A stretch of 64,000 bases of DNA, taken from Mycolicibacter terrae. Lineage in GTDB: Bacteria; Actinomycetota; Actinomycetes; Mycobacteriales; Mycobacteriaceae. Every line of letters starts with the position of its first letter. The stretch's first letter is position 1. Below the pieces are notes generated by a model. It had not been told where the DNA came from. It did no database searches and worked only from the letters and a program-made list of their open reading frames with translations. The stretch covers positions 558,001-622,000 of the forward strand of contig NZ_AP022564.1 of assembly GCF_010727125.1 (NCBI RefSeq), in the 5' to 3' direction. The translations under genes were made by a program, and so were the position numbers. Positions 1 to 9,100 of the stretch are shown in pieces.

Positions 1-781
1 GCGCGCTGACATGGTTGAGGCTACGGTTCTTCGTCGCGCTCCACTGCCAGGCCGAACCGGTCAGCACCAGGGCCAGGACGGCCATCATGGCCGCCACCAT
101 CCGGCCGGCCACCATCGCCCCGCGGTGGCTCCTGTGCGGGTGCGGCTCGTGGGTTGCGTCGTCGGTCTGCCCCGGGGGGTCGATGCGTACCGGCGGTATC
201 TCGCGCGCCACGTCCGGAAGTTCGGTGGTGGGCTCGAACCCGACCCAGTCGGCCCAGTCGGGCTCGTCGGCGCGGGTGGGCTGCGTGCCGTGAATCAGGT
301 CGAGGTCGGGCAGTTCCGACGGGTAGGCCACCTCCGCTATGTCGGCGCTGAAGCCCGCCGCGTCGGTGGCCTCGAAGGCTTCGAAGGCCGGTGGGTCCAC
401 GACTTCGAAGTCCGGCGAGGATTCGGCCTGTGGCTCGGGCGTGGGTACGGGCTCTATCGCCGCTATGGTTTCGGCGGCCGCCTCCGGGGCACCTACGGGC
501 TCCGGGGCACCTACGGGCTCCGGGGCGGCGCGGCGCCGCCTGCGGCCGCCGGAGGGGGGAACGCCGCCGTTGACCTTGGCGATCAGGTCGGCGACGGTCA
601 CCGAACCGTCACCGCCGTTGCGGCGGCGAGACGGAGCCGAACGGCGGGGAGTCGGAGCGGGGGTCTGCCAACGCTCCCATGGCGCGGGTCCGGGCGGCGT
701 CATCGTCATCAACTGATGGTCACCGTCATCCCGGCCCTGTCCGGGCCAGCGGCCAGGAGTGGCGTTGTCGCCGTCACTCAT
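1..781 (-). CDS. LytR-CpsA-Psr (LCP) family protein, N-terminal part
   Basis: The leftward reading frame starts at ATG 781 after a GAGGAC ribosome site and runs off the left edge, so only about 260 residues are visible. They form a long proline- and acid-rich cytoplasmic segment, then a basic stretch and one hydrophobic helix (about residues 230-250, AAMMAVLALVLTGSAW). This is the type II membrane topology of mycobacterial LCP proteins, which attach arabinogalactan or other glycopolymers to the wall. The catalytic LCP domain would lie outside the window. The assignment rests mainly on gene order: in M. tuberculosis the LCP-family gene Rv0822c lies directly after the dihydrouridine synthase gene, as here. 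The sequence alone supports only a membrane-anchored protein with a disordered N-terminus. Confidence 0.7.
   Translation of the reverse strand, partial: MSDGDNATPGRWPGQGRDDGDHQLMTMTPPGPAPWERWQTPAPTPRRSAPSRRRNGGDGSVTVADLIAKVNGGVPPSGGRRRRRAAPEPVGAPEPVGAPEAAAETIAAIEPVPTPEPQAESSPDFEVVDPPAFEAFEATDAAGFSADIAEVAYPSELPDLDLIHGTQPTRADEPDWADWVGFEPTTELPDVAREIPPVRIDPPGQTDDATHEPHPHRSHRGAMVAGRMVAAMMAVLALVLTGSAWQWSATKNRSLNHVSA
482..526. repeat. 18-bp tandem repeat inside the LCP gene
   Basis: Two perfect copies and one half copy of the 18-bp unit CTCCGGGGCACCTACGGG. On the coding (minus) strand they encode repeated Glu-Pro-Val-Gly-Ala-Pro units in the disordered N-terminal region. Because the unit is a multiple of three, copy-number change would alter linker length without a frameshift. 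Confidence 0.85.
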
Positions 782-963
782 GTCCTCACGGGCCTCCGAG
801 TCTTCGGGACTGACGGGCGTCGATCGCCGGTCAGCGCGGCACGGATGATCACCGTTGATGCTCCGTACCTGTTCCGCCCCCGCAGGGACAACCCCACCTG
901 GGGCAATAAGTTACTTAGTCTACTGAGAAGTTTCCAGACACGCGATGTCGAGAACGTCTCATT

Positions 964-2097
964 TCAGCCACCCGAGTGCATAATGTCAGCCCCGACCGGC
1001 ACCGCACAGTCATCCGGATCGGCCAGCCACCCCTCCGGGAGAGTGACCTTGGCCGGTGAGCCCTGCCGGCCGCGCGGCCCGGTCGCGGCCGCCGGGAACG
1101 GGATCGACCCGTCGAGCTGCTCCAGCAGCGTGTCGAGTTCGGACAGCGTCGTGACCATGGCCAGCTCCCGCCGCAACTGCGAACCGGCGGGGAAACCATG
1201 CAGGTACCAGGCGACATGCTTGCGGATCTCCCGCATGCCCTTTTCCTCACCGAAATGCGACGCCAGCAGCTCGCCGTGGCGGCGGATGATGTCGGCGACT
1301 TCGCCCAGGGTGGGCGGGGTGGGCGCCGGGCGGCCGGCGAAGGCCGCCGACAACTCGGCGAACAGCCAGGGGCGCCCCAGGCAGCCCCGGCCGATGACGA
1401 CGCCATCGCAGCCGGTGGCAGCCATCATGGCCAGGGCGTCACCGGCTTCGAAGATGTCACCGTTGCCGAGTACCGGAATCGAGCGCACCTGGGCTTTGAG
1501 CTGGGCGATCTGCTCCCAATCGGCTGTGCCGGAGTAGCGCTGTGCCGCGGTTCGGGCGTGCAGGGCCACCGCGGCGGCGCCCTCGGACTCGGCGATACGC
1601 CCGGCGTCGAGGTGGGTGTGGGTGGCCTCGTCGATCCCGATCCGGAATTTCACGGTCACCGGGATACCCGAGTTGCCAGCTCCTCTTACCGCCGCCGCGA
1701 CAATGTTGCCGAACAGCCGGCGCTTGTAGGGCAGCGCCGATCCGCCGCCGAGGCGGGTCACCTTGGGCACCGGGCAGCCGAAGTTCATGTCGATGTGATC
1801 GGCCAGGCCTTCGTCGGCGATCATCTTGGCCGCGGTGTAGGTGGTGTCGGGGTCGACGGTGTAGAGCTGCAGCGAGCGCGGGGACTCGTCCGGGGCGAAC
1901 GTCGTCATGTGCAGGGTGGCCGGGTGGCGCTCGACGAGCGCGCGGGCGGTCACCATCTCGCACACGTAGAGCCCGCTGACCGTTCCGGTCCGAGACCGTT
2001 CCAGCTCGCGACAGAGCGTGCGGAATGCGACGTTGGTCACACCTGCCATCGGGGCCAGCACCACAGGGCTGGCGAGCGGCAGTGAACCGATGCGCAA
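964..2097 (-). CDS. dus: tRNA-dihydrouridine synthase (DusB family)
   Basis: FMN enzyme that reduces uridines in tRNA to dihydrouridine. Seen in the protein: the N-terminal barrel strand VVLAPMAGVTNVAF, the catalytic-cysteine loop MNFGCPVPKVT near residue 100, the HARTAAQRYSG segment, and the phosphate-binding end PVLGNGDIF followed by GCDGVVIGRG. From the TTG proposed here the protein is 377 residues, close to the roughly 390 of the M. tuberculosis homologue. No ATG or GTG lies in frame near the conserved start; the TTG at 2097 (before CGCATCGGT) is the best fit, but the start is uncertain by a few codons. The gene follows the desaturase by 47 nt and precedes the LCP gene, as in Rv0824c-Rv0823c-Rv0822c. 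Confidence 0.93.
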   Translation of the reverse strand: MRIGSLPLASPVVLAPMAGVTNVAFRTLCRELERSRTGTVSGLYVCEMVTARALVERHPATLHMTTFAPDESPRSLQLYTVDPDTTYTAAKMIADEGLADHIDMNFGCPVPKVTRLGGGSALPYKRRLFGNIVAAAVRGAGNSGIPVTVKFRIGIDEATHTHLDAGRIAESEGAAAVALHARTAAQRYSGTADWEQIAQLKAQVRSIPVLGNGDIFEAGDALAMMAATGCDGVVIGRGCLGRPWLFAELSAAFAGRPAPTPPTLGEVADIIRRHGELLASHFGEEKGMREIRKHVAWYLHGFPAGSQLRRELAMVTTLSELDTLLEQLDGSIPFPAAATGPRGRQGSPAKVTLPEGWLADPDDCAVPVGADIMHSGG

Positions 2098-2144
2098 TGC
2101 GCGCTGAACGTCGGTGCCGGCGGCCAGCAGGCTGCCGCCGTGGC

Positions 2145-3146
2145 CTACGGCGCCGATGGCTCCAGCACCTTCTTGGCGGCGCGCTTCTCGGCCACCTTGG
2201 CCTCCCGCTCGAGCCGGCGCTGCTTGGCCACCTCGAACTTCTCGCACGTCTCTTCCAGGTCGGCGACGATCTTGCCGACCTCTTCCTGGTAGCGGGCCGC
2301 TTCGCCGCTGAAGTCCCGTTCGAGGATGCGCCACTTCTTCAGCACCGGCATCACCACGTCGTCGAGGTGGATGCGCGGGTCGTAGACGCCGCCGACGGCG
2401 ATGATCACCGCCTTGCGGCGGAATTCGGGCACCACGTAGCCGGGCATCTGGAAGTTGGCCAACACCCGGTGCAGGGAGTACATCGCCTGTTCCGGCGCGA
2501 TGTCGAACCCGGCCGCGCTGATGTCGCGGTAGAAGATCATGTGCAGGTTCTCGTCGGCCGAGACGCGGGCCAGCAGCTGATCGGCGACCGGGTCGTTGCA
2601 GGCGCGGCCGGTGTTGCGGTGTGAGATCCGGGTGGCCAGCTCTTGGAAGGTCACGTAGACGACCGAGTCGAACAGGCTCTGGGCGAACAAGTCGCCGGAG
2701 ACCTGGTGATTCTGCCCGGGGCTGAAGCCGCGGTTGACGGTCTCCATCCGCAGGGTCTCCAGCTCGATCGGGTCGCAGTTGCGGGTGACGACGAGGTAGT
2801 CGCGCAGGGCGATGCCGTGCCGGTTCTCCTCGGCGGTCCACCGGTTCACCCAGGTGCCCCAGGGGGCGTCCATGGTGAAGTTCATCGCGATCTCGCGGTG
2901 ATACGAGGGCAGGTTGTCCTCGGTCAGCAGGTTCTGGATCATCGCGGTGCGGGCGACCTCGGACAGCTTTGACTGCTCGGGGTCCCAGTCCTGGCCGCCG
3001 AGGGCGTAGTAGTTCTTGCCCTCCGACCACGGGACGTAGTCGTGGGGATTCCAGTCCTTGGTCATGGAGAAGTGGCGGTTGACCGCGTTCTCGACGACCG
3101 GCTCGAGTTCGTGCAGCAACTCCAGGTCGGTCCACTCACGCGTCAT
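2145..3146 (-). CDS. desA1: acyl-ACP desaturase, DesA1 type
   Basis: A 333-residue soluble diiron desaturase that inserts a double bond in an ACP-bound acyl chain. In M. tuberculosis DesA1 serves mycolic acid synthesis. The diiron ligand pattern is visible: EENRH at 106-110, a middle Glu near 169 (TFQELATRISH) and DENLH at 198-202. The ATG at 3146 is preceded by AGGAG at good spacing, and the length matches the usual 330-340. The C-terminus is Lys/Glu/Arg-rich, probably helical. Context (Dus downstream, TetR upstream) is the conserved mycobacterial order, so this is core genome rather than part of the catabolic block to its right. Confidence 0.95.
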   Translation of the reverse strand: MTREWTDLELLHELEPVVENAVNRHFSMTKDWNPHDYVPWSEGKNYYALGGQDWDPEQSKLSEVARTAMIQNLLTEDNLPSYHREIAMNFTMDAPWGTWVNRWTAEENRHGIALRDYLVVTRNCDPIELETLRMETVNRGFSPGQNHQVSGDLFAQSLFDSVVYVTFQELATRISHRNTGRACNDPVADQLLARVSADENLHMIFYRDISAAGFDIAPEQAMYSLHRVLANFQMPGYVVPEFRRKAVIIAVGGVYDPRIHLDDVVMPVLKKWRILERDFSGEAARYQEEVGKIVADLEETCEKFEVAKQRRLEREAKVAEKRAAKKVLEPSAP

Positions 3147-3232
3147 AACAGCTCCTGGGTATCTGTGTCCGCTAGTTGCAGGCAATATATCTGTGTATGT
3201 CGGTAGCAGCAAGTTAGCCGGGCCGTGTTGTG

Positions 3233-3823
3233 CTACATCTTTTCGGCCCGGCCGGTGTTGAGCAGCATGTCGACGCAGAAGTCGATAAATTGCGTCCGGC
3301 TGGCCGCGAGCCGCCCGTTGAGATAGGCGCTGAACAGGGCGGTGAGCGCCCCGATCAACCCGGTTGCCACCATGTTCTGGAGCACCGGGTCGCCGATTCG
3401 GGTCAGCTTGCGCTGGAGCATCTCGATGAAGTTCGGCATCCATTGCGCACCGGAGTGGGTCAGGACCGGCTCGGTCCCCGGGGCCAGCAGCAGCACCCGC
3501 CCGCGCACCGGGTCGTCGACCATCAAAGCGACGAAGCCTTCCACGGCTTCTCGCGGCGTATGGGCCGACAGCAGTGCCGCCATGGCGCGCGTGCACACGT
3601 CGTCATATACGGCGCGCACGAATTCGTCACGGTCGGTGAAGCTTTCGTAGAAATAGCGTTCCGTCAGCGCAGCCGCGCGGCAGACCGACCGGATGGTCAG
3701 CGTGGGTCCGTTTTCGTCGCCGAGCAGTTGTACGCCGGCGGCGATGAATTCGTCTCGACGCAGGGCCTGACGATCTTCCAGTGGGACCCCGGACCAACGG
3801 CCCCGGCGTTGACCGGACGGCAC
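3233..3823 (-). CDS. TetR-family transcriptional regulator (Rv0825c position)
   Basis: A 196-residue regulator. The N-terminal helix-turn-helix is visible as LTIRSVCRAAALTERYFYES (about residues 42-61), followed by the usual TetR helix FTDRDEFVRAVYDDV. The C-terminal ligand domain is alpha-helical and I cannot assign a ligand. The GTG start at 3823 has AGGAG nine bases ahead. It sits 87 nt upstream of the desaturase gene in the same direction, so it may control desaturase expression; this is the place of Rv0825c in M. tuberculosis. It is also divergent from the first operon of the catabolic block, so control of that operon is possible. Confidence 0.85.
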   Translation of the reverse strand: MPSGQRRGRWSGVPLEDRQALRRDEFIAAGVQLLGDENGPTLTIRSVCRAAALTERYFYESFTDRDEFVRAVYDDVCTRAMAALLSAHTPREAVEGFVALMVDDPVRGRVLLLAPGTEPVLTHSGAQWMPNFIEMLQRKLTRIGDPVLQNMVATGLIGALTALFSAYLNGRLAASRTQFIDFCVDMLLNTGRAEKM

Positions 3824-4165
3824 TTCAATCTCCTAAGGGTCCAATTTGACACCGATCGTAACGCCGGTCCACCTCCCGGTGCGCGGTGTTGCCGCCGCTG
3901 CCGGGCCTGACGACCTGCGGGTGCCCGCCTGGTGCCGCAGCCGGGGCGACCTGCGGGGCCCGGCACGGGGACGGCTCGACGGGTTAGTCCAGACAATAAA
4001 ACCGCCGGGCCGGCGGGTCGTGCCCTTGACTGGGTCCACCGTGCTGCGGAATAGTGTTCTTCAGAACGAAGAATGCCGTATGTTGTCCGGACAAATCCGC
4101 ATACCCGGTGTCGAAGGCTTCCTGGGAGCTGCGGATCTGCTGCCTGTGCCAGGAGAAAGCGGGTC
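3824..4165. promoter_or_regulatory. divergent intergenic region with inverted repeat
   Basis: A 342-bp spacer between the leftward TetR gene and the rightward SDR operon, the longest gene-free stretch in the window. No convincing ORF. Near its right end is an inverted repeat, TTCTTC-agaac-GAAGAA (4057-4073). Overlapping it is a poor match (8 of 12 fixed positions, 4047-4061) to the block-wide palindrome GAGAATNNNATTCTC. The ribosome site AGGAG is at 4151-4155. This spacer marks the junction between the conserved desA1 locus and the catabolic block. Confidence 0.45.
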
Positions 4166-5038
4166 ATGGCGGATCACTCCAGCCTCCTGAGCCACGTGGA
4201 CCTCTTGGGCCTTGAAGGCCGTGTCATCGTGGTGTCGGGCGCCGGCGGTGGCGGTATCGGTACGACGATCACCGCGATGGCCGCACGCGCCGGAGCCACC
4301 GTGATCGCGGTGAGCCGCTCGGTCCAGAACCTCGATGAGCACATCGCGCCACTGGCCGCCGAGGGCCTGTCGGTGTTGCCGGTGGTCGCCGACGCCGCCA
4401 CCGACGAGGGCGTAGCCGCCGTGCTCGATGCGGCGCGCCACGCCGACGGACAGCTCTACGGGCTGGTCAATGTCGCCGGCGGAGCCGCGCCGTCGACATG
4501 GATGCCCGCTACCCGGGTGGCCCGCTCCGACTGGCGGGAGATCTTCGCGCACAACCTGGAGACCGCGTTCTTCATGAGCCGAGCGGTCGCCGCCGAACTG
4601 GTGACCCAGCAGCGCCCGGGCTCGATCGTGTCGATCTCCTCGATCAGTGGGATCAACACCGCGCCGTTCCACATCGCCTACGGCACCGCCAAGGGCGCCG
4701 TCGTCGCGATGACCCGCACCATGGCGCTCGAGTTGGCGGCGGTCGGGATCCGGGTCAACGCGGTGGCCCCGGGCGTCACCGAGACGGCGGCGTCCGGCGC
4801 CTACGTCGAGGCGGACCCCGATCGCGACCGGCGGGCGATCGCGATGGGGCGCCGGGGACGGCCCGAGGAGCAGGCCGGGCCGATCCTGTTTCTGCTGTCC
4901 GATCTCTCCAGCTACATCACCGGCCAGACACTGCTGGTCGACGGCGGGCTCAACCTGAAGTGGAGCCACCTCGCCGACGACAACACCTCACTGTTCCTCA
5001 AGGACGAAACCTTCCGCGCGGCAATCAGGAGGATGTGA
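4166..5038 (+). CDS. short-chain dehydrogenase/reductase (SDR)
   Basis: A 290-residue classical SDR. The nucleotide-binding turn is GAGGGGIG near residue 20, the NAG equivalent is NVAGG, and the catalytic Ser and Tyr-x3-Lys are in SISSISG and AYGTAKG. The C-terminal YITGQTLLVDGGLNLKW is typical. It should oxidise or reduce a secondary alcohol/ketone on a ring or side chain. The ATG at 4166 has AGGAG upstream. It is the first gene of a rightward operon and its TGA overlaps the ATG of the following Rieske oxygenase by one base. Substrate unknown. Confidence 0.9.
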   Translation: MADHSSLLSHVDLLGLEGRVIVVSGAGGGGIGTTITAMAARAGATVIAVSRSVQNLDEHIAPLAAEGLSVLPVVADAATDEGVAAVLDAARHADGQLYGLVNVAGGAAPSTWMPATRVARSDWREIFAHNLETAFFMSRAVAAELVTQQRPGSIVSISSISGINTAPFHIAYGTAKGAVVAMTRTMALELAAVGIRVNAVAPGVTETAASGAYVEADPDRDRRAIAMGRRGRPEEQAGPILFLLSDLSSYITGQTLLVDGGLNLKWSHLADDNTSLFLKDETFRAAIRRM

Positions 5039-6426
5039 TGACCGATCCGGTCCAGAACGCGGATACGGCCGAAGAACTGTCGCAGCCGATGACGATCGGC
5101 GTCGAGGCCTACACCTGCCCGGAGTACGCCCGTGCCGAACGAGACAAGCTGTGGCGCAAGGTGTGGCAGCAGGCCGGCCGGGTCGAGGACCTGCCGGAGG
5201 TGGGCAGTTACCTCACCTACGACATCCTCGACGACTCGATCATCGTCGTCCGCACCGGACCGGACGCCTTTCATGCCCACCACAACGTCTGCATGCACCG
5301 CGGCCGCCGACTGGTCGACACACCCGCCGGGGCGAAGAACGCCTGCGCGCGCACCCGCAAGTCGTTCGTCTGCGGCTTCCACGGCTGGACCTACGGGTTG
5401 GACGGGGCCTGCACCCACATTCGCGAACAGGACGACTGGCAGGGCGCGCTGACACCCGAGAACACCCACCTGCGGCCGGTGCGCGTCGACACCTGGGGCG
5501 GCTGGGTCTGGATCAACATGGACCCGGACTGCGAACCGCTGGCCGACTACCTGTTTCCCGCAGCCAAGATCCTCGAACCGTTCGGCCTGGAGAACATGCG
5601 CTACAAGTGGCGCCGGTGGCTGGAATTCGACTGCAACTGGAAGGTCGCCATGGAGGCCTTCAACGAGACCTACCACGTCTATACGACCCACCCGGAGTTC
5701 AACAAGTTCGGTGAATTCAAGGGCTGGGCCAAAGTCCAGGGCAAACACAGCAACATCGGCTACGACGCTCCCGAGGATCTGGAGACGACCAAGTCCAAGA
5801 TCCGGCTGGGAATCGGCGACGACCCCCGGGTGTCGACCGCGGAGATGCAGATCTACACCATGGAGGAGACCAACGCCACCACCACGATGACCCTGGTGAA
5901 CGCCGCCAAGCGGCTGGTCGACGAGCTTCCCGAGGGCACCCCGGCCGACAAGGTCCTCGAACACTGGCTGGCCTCGGCGCGCCGCGACGACGAAGCCCGC
6001 GGCGTCATCTGGCCGACGATCCCGGCCGACGTGCTCGGCCAGGCCGGCACCGCATGGCAGATCTTCCCGAACTTCCAGATCGGCCAGGGGCTGACCAGTG
6101 CGCTGTGCTACAGCGCCCGGCCGCATCCCAGCTACAACCCCGACAAGTGCATCTTCGAGGTCTCGGTGTTCGAGCTCTTCGGAAAAGGCGAAGAGCCGCA
6201 GACGCAGTGGGAGTACACCCCGGTGGGCGATCCGGGTTGGCGCTCGGTTCTGCCGCAGGATTTCTCCAACATGGCCGCGGTCCAGCAGGGGATGAAATCC
6301 CTTGGCTACCAAGGCGCAAGGCCCAACCCCTACCGGGAGCGAGCCATCGTCAACCTGCACAACCAGCTGGCGAAGTACATGGGCGACGGCGCACCCGAGC
6401 AGATCCCGACAGGAAGCGAGCGATGA
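5038..6426 (+). CDS. Rieske non-heme iron oxygenase, alpha subunit
   Basis: A 462-residue ring-hydroxylating-type oxygenase. The Rieske [2Fe-2S] ligands are Cys85-x-His87 and Cys112-x2-His115. The 24-residue spacing between the pairs is longer than the common 15-17 and contains an extra Cys. The catalytic-iron histidines are His213 and His218 in NETYHVYTTH. No beta subunit is encoded nearby, so it is probably an alpha-only (KshA/CarA-like) enzyme. Electrons could come from the KshB-like reductase at 11518-12534. It is translationally coupled to the SDR before it and, by ATGA, to the FAD monooxygenase after it. Substrate unknown. Confidence 0.93.
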   Translation: MTDPVQNADTAEELSQPMTIGVEAYTCPEYARAERDKLWRKVWQQAGRVEDLPEVGSYLTYDILDDSIIVVRTGPDAFHAHHNVCMHRGRRLVDTPAGAKNACARTRKSFVCGFHGWTYGLDGACTHIREQDDWQGALTPENTHLRPVRVDTWGGWVWINMDPDCEPLADYLFPAAKILEPFGLENMRYKWRRWLEFDCNWKVAMEAFNETYHVYTTHPEFNKFGEFKGWAKVQGKHSNIGYDAPEDLETTKSKIRLGIGDDPRVSTAEMQIYTMEETNATTTMTLVNAAKRLVDELPEGTPADKVLEHWLASARRDDEARGVIWPTIPADVLGQAGTAWQIFPNFQIGQGLTSALCYSARPHPSYNPDKCIFEVSVFELFGKGEEPQTQWEYTPVGDPGWRSVLPQDFSNMAAVQQGMKSLGYQGARPNPYRERAIVNLHNQLAKYMGDGAPEQIPTGSER

Positions 6427-8267
6427 CGGACTGCCTGCCCACCCAGACCCCCGACGACTTTGACATCGAAGCGCTGCGGGAGAAGTACGCCGCCGAGCGG
6501 GCCAAACGCGTCCGCGCCGACGGCTCCGGGCAGTACCTCGAACTCAAGGATGACTTCGTGGAGTTCGCCGAGGTTGACCCGCAGACCGCGGTGACTCCGC
6601 GGGAACCCATCGACGCCGACATCGAAGTCGTGGTCCTCGGCGGAGGCATCGCCGGTCTGCTGGCCGGCGCCTACCTGAAGAAGGCCGGCGTGGCCGATGT
6701 GCGGGTCATCGAGATGGCCGGCGACTTCGGCGGCGTCTGGTACTGGAACCGCTTCCCCGGAATCCAGTGCGACAACGACGCCTACTGCTATATCCCGATG
6801 CTCGAAGAGCTCGATTTCATCCCGTCCAAGAAGTTCGCCGACGGCGCCGAGATATTCCAGCATTGCCAGAACATTGGGAAGCACTTCGGTCTTTACGACG
6901 GGGCGATCTTCTCGACCCAGGTGCGCAGTGTCCGCTGGGACGAGGAGATCAACCGCTGGCGGCTGACGACGAACCGGGGCGACGACTTGCGGGCGCGTTT
7001 CGTGGTGATGGCGCAGGGCTCCTACAACCGGCCCAAGCTGCCCGGCATCGCGGGCATCAAGGACTTCATGAACGCGGGCGGCCACGTCTTCCACTCGGCC
7101 CGCTGGGATTACGACTACACCGGCGGCGACGCCAACGGTGGCTTGGACAAGCTGGCCGACAAGCGCGTGGCGCTGGTCGGCACCGGGGCGACCGGTGTGC
7201 AGCTGGTCCCGCACCTGGGTCGGGATGCCGAGGCGCTCTACGTTTTCCAGCGCACGCCGTCCTCGGTGGACTTCCGCGGCAACGAGCCCACCGACCCGCA
7301 ATGGGCCGCGTCGCTGCAGCCGGGGTGGCAGGCCGAACGCAAGCGCAACTTTCATCGCTGGTCACCGTTCGAAGGCGTGGTCTTCGACGCCCCCGACATG
7401 GTGTGCGACTTCTGGACCGAGTTGGGTCGCAACCTGACCGCCCGCATCGGCGCCAGTCCCGACCCGACGGCCCTGGGCGTCGAGGAGATCATGGCGATGC
7501 GGGAGGAAGAGGACTACAAGATCATGGAGCGGCTGCGCCGCCGCATCGACGACATCGTCGAGGATCCGCAGACCGCCGAGGCGCTCAAGCCGTACTACCG
7601 GTTCATGTGCAAGCGCCCGACCTCCAGCGACACCTACCTGCCCGCATTCAATCGGCCCAACGTCACCCTGGTCGATGTGGCCGAATCCAAGGGTGTTGAA
7701 AAGCTCACCGCGAAAGGCGTTGTCGCGGGCGGCGTCGAGTACGAGGTCGACTGCGTGATCTTCGCCAGTGGTTTCGAGATCTCCACGGAGATCAGCCGTC
7801 GGTACGCGATCGATGTCATCGAGGGACGCGACGGGGTATCGCTGTTCGACCACTGGCGCGACGGGTTCCAAACCCTGCATGGGATGACCAGCCGCGGGTT
7901 CCCCAACCAGTTCCACACCGGTTTCATCCAGGGCGGCGTGTCTGCCAACACCACCGCGATGTTCGAGCAGCAGGCCGAGCACATCGCCTACATCATCGCC
8001 GAGGCTCTCAAACGGGGAGCATCGGTCGTCGAGCCCAGTCAGGAGGGTCAGGACGCCTGGGTCAACACCATCCGGGAGTTGGCATTCGACAATTCGGCGT
8101 TCGACTTGTCTTGCACACCCGGCTATTACAACAACGAGGGCCGTGGATTCGGCGACGCCAGCCGCTCGTTCCTGGGCGAGGTGTACTCCCCGGGCTTCTA
8201 CGCCTTCGATGATCTGTTGAAGCAGTGGCGCGAGGCGGGCGACCTCAAAGGTATGGAGCTGCAGTGA
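6423..8267 (+). CDS. FAD-dependent Baeyer-Villiger-type monooxygenase
   Basis: A 614-residue flavoprotein with two Rossmann motifs (GGGIAG at 73-78 for FAD, GTGATG at 253-258 for NADPH). Between them is the Baeyer-Villiger fingerprint FHSARWD at 223-229, a variant of FxGxxxHxxxW-P/D. Members insert oxygen next to a ketone to form an ester or lactone; steroid and cyclic-ketone BVMOs have this length, including an N-terminal extension of about 65 residues as seen here. The start codon overlaps the Rieske stop (ATGA). A product of the preceding SDR (a ketone) would be a logical substrate; this is inference. Confidence 0.92.
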   Translation: MTDCLPTQTPDDFDIEALREKYAAERAKRVRADGSGQYLELKDDFVEFAEVDPQTAVTPREPIDADIEVVVLGGGIAGLLAGAYLKKAGVADVRVIEMAGDFGGVWYWNRFPGIQCDNDAYCYIPMLEELDFIPSKKFADGAEIFQHCQNIGKHFGLYDGAIFSTQVRSVRWDEEINRWRLTTNRGDDLRARFVVMAQGSYNRPKLPGIAGIKDFMNAGGHVFHSARWDYDYTGGDANGGLDKLADKRVALVGTGATGVQLVPHLGRDAEALYVFQRTPSSVDFRGNEPTDPQWAASLQPGWQAERKRNFHRWSPFEGVVFDAPDMVCDFWTELGRNLTARIGASPDPTALGVEEIMAMREEEDYKIMERLRRRIDDIVEDPQTAEALKPYYRFMCKRPTSSDTYLPAFNRPNVTLVDVAESKGVEKLTAKGVVAGGVEYEVDCVIFASGFEISTEISRRYAIDVIEGRDGVSLFDHWRDGFQTLHGMTSRGFPNQFHTGFIQGGVSANTTAMFEQQAEHIAYIIAEALKRGASVVEPSQEGQDAWVNTIRELAFDNSAFDLSCTPGYYNNEGRGFGDASRSFLGEVYSPGFYAFDDLLKQWREAGDLKGMELQ

Positions 8268-9100
8268 CATCGACGACGAGAGTCACGTTGCCGACCCGGG
8301 ACCTCACCGAGCGCATCGGAACCGAGATCCTCGCCGATAAGGGGGCGCTGCTGTCCGGTGCCCACGCCGGCGCCATCAGGGGGCTGCTGGAGCAGCGCGG
8401 GGTTCTGGTGTTCCCGCAGATAGGGTTCACCGAGGCCGAACAGGTCGCCTTCACCGAAACGCTGGGCACGCTGGCGCCCGAGCGTGACGGCGCTGCCGTC
8501 TATGACGTCACACTGGACACCAGCGTCAACAAGCAGGCCGATTACCTCAAAGGCTCCTTCTACTGGCACCTGGACGGCACGATGAACCAGGTGCCGATCC
8601 TCGCGTCGCTGCTGTCCAGCAAGGTGCTGCCGGCCGGCGGCGGCGGTGACACCGAGTTCTGCAACACCTATGCCGCCTACGACGAGCTGTCCGAACACGA
8701 CAAGCAGCAGCTGGATTCGCTGCGGGCGATGCACTCGGCGTGGAACTCGCTGTTGTACTACGACCCGGAGCCGGAAGCGGCTACGCTGCAACAGATGATG
8801 GCGATCGGCCAGTGCGAGCTGCCGCTGGTCTGGACGCACCGTTCCGGGCGCAAATCGCTGATCCTCGGCTGCACCGCCAGCCACATTCTCGGGATGGAAT
8901 ACTCCCAGAGCACCGAAACCCTGGTGCGACTGCGCGACTGGGCCACCCAACCGCAGTTCGTCTACCGGCACCAGTGGTCCGTCGGTGACCTGGTGATGTG
9001 GGACAACACCGGCACGATGCACCGGGCCCGCCCGTACGATCCGGCTTCCGGCCGGATGCTCCACCGGACCAAGCTCGCCGGTGAGGAACCCTTCGCTTGA
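8264..9100 (+). CDS. TauD/TfdA-family Fe(II)/2-oxoglutarate dioxygenase
   Basis: A 278-residue protein. The iron-binding facial triad is His102-x-Asp104 (WHLDGT) and a distal His near 253 in GTMHRARPYD; the following Arg would bind 2-oxoglutarate. The family hydroxylates unactivated carbon next to sulfonate, ether or carboxylate groups. The GTG start at 8264 overlaps the stop of the monooxygenase by four bases, and its own stop overlaps the TTG of the next SDR. It therefore belongs to a tightly coupled oxidation operon. The substrate is unknown; there are no sulfonate-transport genes beside it, so taurine use is unlikely. Confidence 0.9.
   Translation: MTSTTRVTLPTRDLTERIGTEILADKGALLSGAHAGAIRGLLEQRGVLVFPQIGFTEAEQVAFTETLGTLAPERDGAAVYDVTLDTSVNKQADYLKGSFYWHLDGTMNQVPILASLLSSKVLPAGGGGDTEFCNTYAAYDELSEHDKQQLDSLRAMHSAWNSLLYYDPEPEAATLQQMMAIGQCELPLVWTHRSGRKSLILGCTASHILGMEYSQSTETLVRLRDWATQPQFVYRHQWSVGDLVMWDNTGTMHRARPYDPASGRMLHRTKLAGEEPFA

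Noticed and set aside
11..1537. Long rightward open frame of 508 codons over the left end
   Set aside because: It lies antisense to the LCP and dihydrouridine synthase genes, has low-complexity Arg/Gly composition and no recognisable domain; a high-GC shadow frame.
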